In this document: positions 58,288-64,000 of the stretch, piece after piece
Layout: every line of letters begins with the position of its first letter
How positions within the stretch are numbered: position 1 is the first letter of the stretch
NCBI RefSeq assembly: GCF_014643375.1
Contig: NZ_BMJJ01000003.1
Span: 434,001-498,000 of the forward strand
Origin: Aureimonas glaciei
GTDB lineage: Bacteria; Pseudomonadota; Alphaproteobacteria; Rhizobiales; Rhizobiaceae
Length of the DNA stretch: 64,000 nucleotides
Reading direction: 5' to 3'
The notes under the pieces: generated by a model
Database searches by the model: none
The model's input: the letters and a program-made list of their open reading frames with translations, nothing else
What the model was told of the DNA's origin: nothing
Translations under genes and position numbers: made by a program

Positions 58288-59529
58288 ATGCAGGGCACCG
58301 TGAAGGGCTATAATGCGGGGGCGATGATCCTGCACTGGGCGATCGCGGCGGCGATGCTGTTCCAGCTCGCCGTCGGGTTCTCGATGACCCGGCTCGACCT
58401 GTATTCCGACCCGGTGCGCTTCGCCCTGTTCCAGTGGCACAAGACCGTCGGCCTCTTGGTGCTGTCGCTGACCCTCGCGCGGATCGCGTGGCGGCTGTTC
58501 AACACGCCGCCGGCCCACGGTCCCATGCCGTTCGCGGAGAGGGCGCTCGCCGGGCTCGTGCATTTCCTGCTCTACGCGCTGATGCTGGCCGTGCCGCTGT
58601 CCGGCTGGCTGATGGTCTCGGCGTCGCCGACCGGCATTCCGACGCTGCTCTTCCTCTCGGAGCTCCTGCCGTGGCCGCACCTTCCCGTGCCGGCCAGCGC
58701 CGCCGTCGCGGCCACGGCCGAGACCGCGCACGTCTGGCTGGCCTATTCCACCGCAGGCCTGATCGTCCTCCATGTTGCGGGCGCCCTGAAACATTCGCTC
58801 GTCGACCGGGCGCCGTCCTTGGCGCGCATGCTGCCCCTCGGGCTTCTGCCGCGACAGTCGACGGCGCTGGTCGCGATCCCGGTGGCGGTCGCCGCCCTCG
58901 TCGTCTTCCTCGGCGGCGGATTGGCGGTCGGGCGCCATGGGGGCGAGGGGGCCGCGACGCAGGCTTCCGTTACCACCGCACCCGAGGGCCTGTCCGGCTG
59001 GACGATCGACAAGACAGCCTCGACGCTCACCTACACCGCCCGCTTCTCCGGCAAGGCGATCGGCGGCACCGTGGGCAACTGGAATGCCGCCGTCACCTTC
59101 GATCCGGAGAACCTCGCCGCAGCATCGGCCAGGATCGTCGTCGACAGCGCCTCGGTGACCATCGACGATGCCTTCGTCCGCTCCAACCTTCCGGGCCCCG
59201 ATGGACTCGACGCCAAGACGCATCCCGAGGCCATCGTCGACCTGACCGAATTCGAGAAGACGGCGGGCGGATTTCGGGGCGAGGGGACCATGACGATCAA
59301 GGGCACGGCCCTGCCCATCTCGGTCCCCTTCACCTTCGATCGCCAGGCCGACGGAACCGCCCATGTCGTCGGGACCGCCAGCTTCGACCGCATGGCCTAC
59401 GGGCTCGGCGCCCAGAACGACGCCTCGGGCGAATGGCTGGCCCTGCCGATCGAGGTCACCTTCGATCTCGTCGCCAGGCCCTCAGTCATCGAAACTTCGG
59501 CAAGTCGCGGTCTTCCCGGAAAAGCGTAG
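58288..59529 (+). CDS. Cytochrome b561 fused to a YceI domain
   Basis: A 413-residue protein. Residues 1-185 are a four-helix cytochrome b561 with haem ligands in MILHWAIAA (His16), FQWHKTVG and IVLHVAGALKH. A further helix (about 198-218) leads to a periplasmic YceI domain (about 235-405) with SGWTIDKTASTLTYTARFSG and VGTASFDRMAYGLG. The start at 58288 has GGAG upstream. The fusion puts a lipid- or quinone-binding lipocalin on a haem electron carrier; CybB-YceI neighbours are common, the fusion less so. Confidence 0.9.
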   Translation: MQGTVKGYNAGAMILHWAIAAAMLFQLAVGFSMTRLDLYSDPVRFALFQWHKTVGLLVLSLTLARIAWRLFNTPPAHGPMPFAERALAGLVHFLLYALMLAVPLSGWLMVSASPTGIPTLLFLSELLPWPHLPVPASAAVAATAETAHVWLAYSTAGLIVLHVAGALKHSLVDRAPSLARMLPLGLLPRQSTALVAIPVAVAALVVFLGGGLAVGRHGGEGAATQASVTTAPEGLSGWTIDKTASTLTYTARFSGKAIGGTVGNWNAAVTFDPENLAAASARIVVDSASVTIDDAFVRSNLPGPDGLDAKTHPEAIVDLTEFEKTAGGFRGEGTMTIKGTALPISVPFTFDRQADGTAHVVGTASFDRMAYGLGAQNDASGEWLALPIEVTFDLVARPSVIETSASRGLPGKA

Positions 59530-59549
59530 CGCAAGCTGCGAACGCGCGT

Positions 59550-60014
59550 CTATCGCCGCTTCGTGATGTCGGCGCCGGCGCCATGATGGTGCGGCGCGTC
59601 GACGGCACCGGTGCCCGCATCGGGAATCAGGACCAGTTCGCCATGGCGGACGCTGCGCTCGGCGATGACGTGTTCGGCGAAGTGGCGCACCTCGCGCGTC
59701 GGGCCTTTCAGGATCGACACCTCCATGCAGGTCTCGTGGTCGAGATGGACGTGCAGGCTCGAGACCGACAGGGCGTGATGGTCGTGATGGGTGTTGGTCA
59801 GGCGCCGCGACAGGTCGCGGGCGCTGTGATCATAGGTGTAGACCAGGGCCGCGACGCAGTTTCCGGCCGTGCCGGCCTCGACTTTCGCCCGCGTGAGACC
59901 CGCCCGCGTCAGGTCGCGAATGGCCTCTGAGCGGTTCTGGTAGCCGCGCTCGGCCATGATCGCATCCAGATCGGCCATCAGGTCGTCGTCGAGGGTGACG
60001 GTCACACGCTGCAT
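59550..60014 (-). CDS. nikR: Nickel-responsive regulator NikR
   Basis: A 154-residue ribbon-helix-helix regulator. Residues 1-45 form the DNA-binding part ([29 protein letters not shown]). The ACT-like part carries the square-planar nickel site of NikR: His77, His88, His90 and Cys96 in [21 protein letters not shown]-like order. A His-rich tail (PHHHGAGAD) is added at the end. It is divergent from nikABCD, with a NikR-type operator between, so it represses nickel uptake when nickel is high. Confidence 0.93.
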   Translation of the reverse strand: MQRVTVTLDDDLMADLDAIMAERGYQNRSEAIRDLTRAGLTRAKVEAGTAGNCVAALVYTYDHSARDLSRRLTNTHHDHHALSVSSLHVHLDHETCMEVSILKGPTREVRHFAEHVIAERSVRHGELVLIPDAGTGAVDAPHHHGAGADITKRR

Positions 60015-60124
60015 TTCGGGCTCTCGCGCTGGCAAAGACGGCTCACACCTGCCCCGCCAGGGCGATGGGATGCAAGGGCAGGGGGAGAAGATGGCCGTCA
60101 CGCTGCCGTCGGCTTGCCGCAAAA

Positions 60125-60152
60125 GTATGACGATCCGGTATAGACTGCTTAC
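60125..60152. promoter_or_regulatory. NikR operator candidate GTATGA-N16-GCTTAC
   Basis: The left half is a perfect GTATGA, and the right half GCTTAC matches TCATAC in four of six positions with the exact 16-base spacer of the E. coli NikR site (GTATGA-N16-TCATAC). It lies in the nikR-nikA gap, 63 bases before the nikA start and 110 bases from nikR. Confidence 0.75.
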
Positions 60153-60215
60153 CTCGCCATGCCTATGGTCCGCCTCGATTCGGCCCTTTCGCGGTCTGGA
60201 ATGCAGGAAATGTCG

Positions 60216-61808
60216 ATGCCTCGAAGACGCTTGGGTCACACCACGATGAGGGGCGCCTTCCTGGCAGCGATGCTGGTCGGGCTCGGCAGCCCGATGGCGA
60301 CGGCGGCCCCGAAGGCCGATCTCGTGCTGGCGATCGGCGGCGAGCCGGAAACCGGCTACGATCCGCTGCTCGGCTGGGGCAGCTACGGGCACCCGCTTTT
60401 CCAGTCGACGCTCCTGACCCGCGATGCCACGCTGGCGACGCAGCCCGATCTCGCCACGCGCTGGACCCTCTCCGAGGATCGCCTGACCTGGACGGTGACG
60501 ATCCGCGGCGACGCGACCTTTTCCGACGGGACGAAGCTGACGGCGAAAGATGTCGCCTTCACCTTCGAAGAGGGCGCCAAGACCGCCGGTGCGCTGGACC
60601 TCTCGGTGCTGGAAAGCGCCACGGCCAGCGACGACGCCACCGTCGTCTTCCGCCTGAAGAAGCCCTGGATCACCTTCACCGAAAGTTTTCACACCCTCGG
60701 CATCGTGCCGGCTGCGGGCTACGGCCGCGACTATGCCCGCCATCCCGTCGGCTCCGGGCCCTATCGGATCGTCTCCTGGCGCGAGGGCGAACAGCTCATC
60801 GTCGAGCGCAATCCCGGCTATTACGGCAAGGTCCAGGCCTTTGAGCGCCTCACCTTTCTCTTCACCGGCGAGGATGCGGGGCTGGCGGCGGCCCAGGCCG
60901 GCGCCGTCGATCTCGTCTCGGTGCCGGGCGTCTCGGCCGATGCCGTGCCGGACGGGTTTCACGCGGTGACGGCGCGGACCGTCGACAACCGCGGCATCAG
61001 CTTCCCGATGCTCCCCGACGAGGGCAAGACGAATGCCGAGGGCGAGAAGCTCGGCAATGCCGTGACCTCCAACAGGGCGATCCGCCAGGCGATCAATCAA
61101 GGGCTGGACCGCAGCCAGATCGTCGAGGTCGCGCTGCACGGACATGGCACGCCCGCCTTCGGCCCCGCCGACGGCCTGCCCTGGGCGGGTGAGGGCGAGG
61201 CGATCGCTTTCGACCTCGGCGCTGCCAAGGCGATCCTCGACAAAGCCGGCTGGATCGTGGGCGATGACGGCGTGCGGGAGCGTCAGGGTGTTCGCGCCGC
61301 CTTCCCGATCCACTATCCGGCCGCCGACACCACGCGTCAGGCTCTGGCCGAGACGGTCGCCGAACTCCTGCGTCCCCTTGGCATCGAGGCGACGGCGAAG
61401 GGATCGTCCTGGGACGCGATCGAGCGCGTGATGCATGCCGAGCCGGTGGTTTTCGGCTTCGGCAGCCACTCGCCGCTCCAGCTCTTCAACCTCTACGACT
61501 CCTCCGTCGCCGGCGTGGAGTACCTCAACCCGACCTACTACGGGAACGCGGCGGTCGACGCGCATTTCGCGACGGCGCAGGCCGCCGGCAGCCTTGAGGA
61601 ATCCTTTCCGGCCTGGCGGGCGGCCGCCTTCGACGGCACCACGGGCTACGGAGAGAAGGGCGATGCCGCTTGGGCCTGGCTCGTCAATCTCGATCACGTC
61701 TACTTCGCCAACCGATGCCTCGACGTCGGCAAGACGCAGATCGAGCCGCATGGTCATGGCTGGCCGATCACGGCGGCGATCCAGGACTGGCGCTGGACGT
61801 GCGACTGA
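60216..61808 (+). CDS. nikA: Nickel ABC transporter substrate-binding protein
   Basis: A 530-residue family-5 solute-binding protein. The ATG at 60216 has AGGA eight bases upstream; a signal peptide ends at MATAA (near residue 31). Segments [38 protein letters not shown] and a binding region with [17 protein letters not shown] are typical of the NikA/OppA-like group. Nickel specificity is inferred from divergent nikR and the operator. It is followed by two permeases and an ATPase with overlapping ends. Confidence 0.85.
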   Translation: MPRRRLGHTTMRGAFLAAMLVGLGSPMATAAPKADLVLAIGGEPETGYDPLLGWGSYGHPLFQSTLLTRDATLATQPDLATRWTLSEDRLTWTVTIRGDATFSDGTKLTAKDVAFTFEEGAKTAGALDLSVLESATASDDATVVFRLKKPWITFTESFHTLGIVPAAGYGRDYARHPVGSGPYRIVSWREGEQLIVERNPGYYGKVQAFERLTFLFTGEDAGLAAAQAGAVDLVSVPGVSADAVPDGFHAVTARTVDNRGISFPMLPDEGKTNAEGEKLGNAVTSNRAIRQAINQGLDRSQIVEVALHGHGTPAFGPADGLPWAGEGEAIAFDLGAAKAILDKAGWIVGDDGVRERQGVRAAFPIHYPAADTTRQALAETVAELLRPLGIEATAKGSSWDAIERVMHAEPVVFGFGSHSPLQLFNLYDSSVAGVEYLNPTYYGNAAVDAHFATAQAAGSLEESFPAWRAAAFDGTTGYGEKGDAAWAWLVNLDHVYFANRCLDVGKTQIEPHGHGWPITAAIQDWRWTCD

Positions 61809-62812
61809 CCGGAGCGCTCGGCGGTTTCGTCGCACGGCGGCTGCTGCGCCTCGCGCTGATCCTCATCACCGTCTCCGCGGTCGCCTTCACGCTGGCGAAA
61901 CTGTCGCCGATCGATCCGATCGACGCCTATCTCGGCCCGGCGATCGCCCGGGTCGGCGCGGAGCAGCGCGCGCTCATCGCCCAAGCCTGGGGCCTCGACC
62001 AGCCGGCGGCCATGCAGTTCGCGCGCTGGGCCGGCCGCATCCTCTCCGGCGATCTCGGCTGGAGCGTCACCTTCAACGCGCCGGTGTCCGACGTGCTGCG
62101 CGAGCGCCTCGGCGCGACGCTGGCGCTGACGGGCACGGCCTGGCTCCTGTCGGGCCTGCTCGGCTTCGCGCTCGGCGTCCTGGCCGGCGCCTTCGAGGGA
62201 TCCTGGCTCGACCGCGTGATCCGGGTCTACGCCTATGTCCTGGCGTCGACGCCGACCTTCTGGCTGGCGATCCTCCTTCTCGTCGTCTTCTCCGTGCAGT
62301 TGCGCTGGACCCCGGTCTGCTGCGCTGGCCCGATCGGCGTCCTGCCCGGAGAGATCACGCTGCTCGACCGCCTGCGCCATCTCGCCCTGCCGCTGGCGAC
62401 GCTTTCGCTCCTCGGCGTCTCGCAGATCGCCCTGCACACGCGGGCGAAGATGGCCGAGATCCTGCGCTCCGACTTCGCGCTCTTCGCCCTCGCGCAGGGG
62501 GCGTCGCGGATGGACATCGCGCTCCGCCACGGCGCCCGCAACGCAGCGCTTCCGGCCGTCACGGTGCTGTTCGCCTCGATCGGCGAGATCTTCGGCGGCT
62601 CGGTGCTCGCCGAGCAGGTGTTCGCTTTTCCCGGGCTCGGCCGCGCGACGGTCGAGGCCGGCCTGCGCGGCGACGTGCCGCTGCTGCTGGCGATCACCCT
62701 CCTGACCACGGCCATCGTCTCCAGCGGCAATACCGTCGCCGATCTCCTCTACCGCGTCCTCGACCCGAGGATCGGGACGGAGCGCGGCGTGACGGGGATC
62801 GACGTGGCATGA
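61799..62812 (+). CDS. nikB: Nickel ABC transporter permease NikB
   Basis: A 337-residue permease of the DppB/NikB type. It starts with GTG, overlapping nikA by ten bases. [20 protein letters not shown] opens it, [12 protein letters not shown] and a permease EAA-like segment ([25 protein letters not shown]) follow. An odd CCAGPIG loop carries two adjacent cysteines. Its stop overlaps the nikC ATG. Confidence 0.88.
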   Translation: MRLTGALGGFVARRLLRLALILITVSAVAFTLAKLSPIDPIDAYLGPAIARVGAEQRALIAQAWGLDQPAAMQFARWAGRILSGDLGWSVTFNAPVSDVLRERLGATLALTGTAWLLSGLLGFALGVLAGAFEGSWLDRVIRVYAYVLASTPTFWLAILLLVVFSVQLRWTPVCCAGPIGVLPGEITLLDRLRHLALPLATLSLLGVSQIALHTRAKMAEILRSDFALFALAQGASRMDIALRHGARNAALPAVTVLFASIGEIFGGSVLAEQVFAFPGLGRATVEAGLRGDVPLLLAITLLTTAIVSSGNTVADLLYRVLDPRIGTERGVTGIDVA

Positions 62813-63666
62813 CCGGCAAAGCCCTGACTGCAGACCTGCGCTCGCGCGGTGGAAGCACCGGACGCATCGCGACGATCGGCATCGCGCTGATCGGTCTGGC
62901 GACCGTCGTCGCCGTCCTCCTCGCGGCATGGTGGCTCGGCACTTCCGGAATCCGCGCCGATTTCGGCGCGCGGCTGCTGCCGCCCTCCCTGGCGCATCCC
63001 TTCGGCACCGACGCGATGGGGCGGGACATGCTGGCCCGCACGGTGAAGGGCCTCTCCGCCAGCCTCTGGGTCGGCATGCTGGCCGCCACGATCTCGTCCA
63101 CCCTGGCGCTCGTCCTCGCGCTGGTCTCGCTCCTCGGGCGGGGCGCCGATGCCGTGGTCTCCTTCCTCGTCGACGCCGCCTTGGGTCTGCCCCATCTGGT
63201 CCTCCTGATCCTTCTCGCCTTCGCGCTGGGCGGCGGGACGACGGGCGTGATCCTCGCCGTCGCCCTCACGCATTGGCCGAGGCTGACCCGGATCCTGCGG
63301 GCCGAACTCATCCAGGTGCGTGCCTCCGGCTATGTCGAGGCATCGCGCGCTTTCGGAAAATCCTGGAGCCACATCGCCCGTCACCACGTCCTGCCGCATC
63401 TCGTGCCACAACTGATCGTCGGCCTCGTCCTCCTGTTCCCGCATGCGATCCTGCACGAGGCCGGGCTGACCTTTCTCGGCTTCGGCCTCGAACCCTCCAA
63501 GCCCGCCATCGGCATCATCCTGTCGGACGCTATGCGTTTTCTCAGCGCCGGCAAATGGTGGCTCGGCGTGTTTCCCGGCCTCTGCCTTCTCGCCGTCGTC
63601 CTCTGCTTCGACGCGATCGGCGCGGGCGCCCGGCTCTGGGCAGACCCGCGCGCCGGGCAGGACTGA
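62809..63666 (+). CDS. nikC: Nickel ABC transporter permease NikC
   Basis: A 285-residue permease of the DppC/NikC type with five to six helices. The pattern HPFGTDAMGRDMLARTVKGLSASLWVG and the EAA loop EASRAFGKSWSHIARHHVLPHL are diagnostic. Start and stop codons overlap or adjoin nikB and nikD, so the operon is tightly coupled. Confidence 0.9.
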   Translation: MTGKALTADLRSRGGSTGRIATIGIALIGLATVVAVLLAAWWLGTSGIRADFGARLLPPSLAHPFGTDAMGRDMLARTVKGLSASLWVGMLAATISSTLALVLALVSLLGRGADAVVSFLVDAALGLPHLVLLILLAFALGGGTTGVILAVALTHWPRLTRILRAELIQVRASGYVEASRAFGKSWSHIARHHVLPHLVPQLIVGLVLLFPHAILHEAGLTFLGFGLEPSKPAIGIILSDAMRFLSAGKWWLGVFPGLCLLAVVLCFDAIGAGARLWADPRAGQD

Positions 63667-63668
63667 CG

Positions 63669-64000
63669 ATGCTGGAAATCGAAAGCCTCACCATCCACTT
63701 CCGCCGCTACGACGGGCTGTGGCGGCGCCGCTCGGTCGCCGGCCTCACGGACGTCACCCTCGACGTCACCGCCGGCGAGGTGCTGGCGGTGGTTGGCTCT
63801 TCCGGCGCCGGCAAGAGCCTTCTGGCGCATGCGATCCTCGGCATCCTGCCGCGAAACGCCGTGATCGAGGGGCAGATCCGTTTCGAGGGGGTAGGGCTCG
63901 ACGCCGCGTCCCTCAGGACCTTGCGCGGGCGGCGGATCGCGCTCGTTCCGCAATCGATCGCGCATCTCGATCCGCTCGCCCGGGTCGGGGACCAGGTGCG
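63669..64000 (+). CDS. nikD: Nickel ABC transporter ATP-binding protein NikD (partial, cut by window end)
   Basis: The first 110 codons are present, starting two bases after nikC. Walker A is GSSGAGKSL, near residue 45, and the Q-loop is VPQS in IALVPQSIAHLDPLA. This is the Opp/Dpp-type ATPase. A partner ATPase NikE is expected to the right. Confidence 0.9.
   Translation, partial: MLEIESLTIHFRRYDGLWRRRSVAGLTDVTLDVTAGEVLAVVGSSGAGKSLLAHAILGILPRNAVIEGQIRFEGVGLDAASLRTLRGRRIALVPQSIAHLDPLARVGDQV

Noticed and set aside
59550-61835. 761-codon minus-strand frame running from nikA into nikR
   Set aside because: Only its last 154 codons (nikR, from the ATG at 60014) are real; the rest is antisense to nikA and contains the operator region.
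1-64000. CRISPR arrays, tRNA or rRNA genes, insertion sequences, integrases and phage genes
   Set aside because: No direct-repeat/spacer array, cloverleaf-like sequence, terminal inverted repeats with transposase, or phage-like gene was seen on either strand.

Overview
The window is GC-rich, densely coded bacterial DNA from an alphaproteobacterium, most likely of the order Hyphomicrobiales (Rhizobiales). Aurantimonadaceae-like genera are possible, but I cannot fix the genus. Pointers to this group are the ccoNOQP-ccoGHIS cluster with FixK/FNR boxes, a BigR/SqrR-type sulfur operon with a phosphatase-like/SQR fusion, a candidate RirA iron box, a carnitine dehydrogenase-thioesterase fusion and the PRC-barrel proteins. 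I see no phage, insertion sequence, CRISPR array, rRNA or tRNA. This is chromosomal-type metabolic and respiratory gene content.

Layout. 1-4.4 kb: the start of an oligopeptide-type ABC binding protein, then a carnitine-degradation locus (cdhR divergent from cdhC and a cdhA-cdhB fusion) with a candidate operator between. 4.5-7.8 kb: an ABC1/UbiB-family kinase, a type III polyketide synthase and a methyltransferase. 7.9-16.2 kb: the complete cbb3 oxidase set ccoNOQP and its assembly genes ccoGHIS, each half preceded by a perfect TTGAT-N4-ATCAA box. 16.3-24 kb: a hemolysin III family membrane protein, a TetR-RND efflux operon whose permease carries an extra two-helix insertion, and a Tlde1-type L,D-transpeptidase. 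24.4-32.6 kb: iron-siderophore uptake (fhuD, fhuB, fhuC, an esterase, a TonB-dependent receptor with a candidate iron box) and a serine hydrolase. 32.9-38.7 kb: a sulfide/persulfide operon (peroxiredoxin, two metallo-hydrolases around an ArsR-type regulator, SQR fusion, TauE, DUF2892) in which the SQR fusion is frameshifted. 39-43 kb: two secreted PRC-barrel proteins (one with ten nonapeptide repeats), a DUF421 protein and a LysM protein. 43.1-49.6 kb: VOC protein, hemN, PepSY membrane protein, DUF309 protein and chrA. 49.7-56 kb: a second terminal oxidase of aa3 type (coxB, fused coxA-coxC) with ctaG, CopD-like, DUF2231 and formate/nitrite channel genes. 56.3-59.5 kb: an L,D-transpeptidase lipoprotein, YceI, and a cytochrome b561-YceI fusion. 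59.5-64 kb: nikR divergent from nikABCD, with a NikR operator candidate; nikD runs off the right edge.

Together the genes describe a versatile aerobe with a high-affinity oxidase for low oxygen and an aa3-type oxidase for normal oxygen, oxygen-independent haem synthesis, sulfide detoxification, and tightly regulated metal uptake. The most unusual items are the frameshifted SQR fusion, the atypical sulfur regulator, the P-x-V-x-V nonapeptide repeats, the RND insertion, the coxB gene without an ordinary start codon, and several newly noted candidate operators. All calls rest on reading the sequence and on remembered family features; no database search was run.
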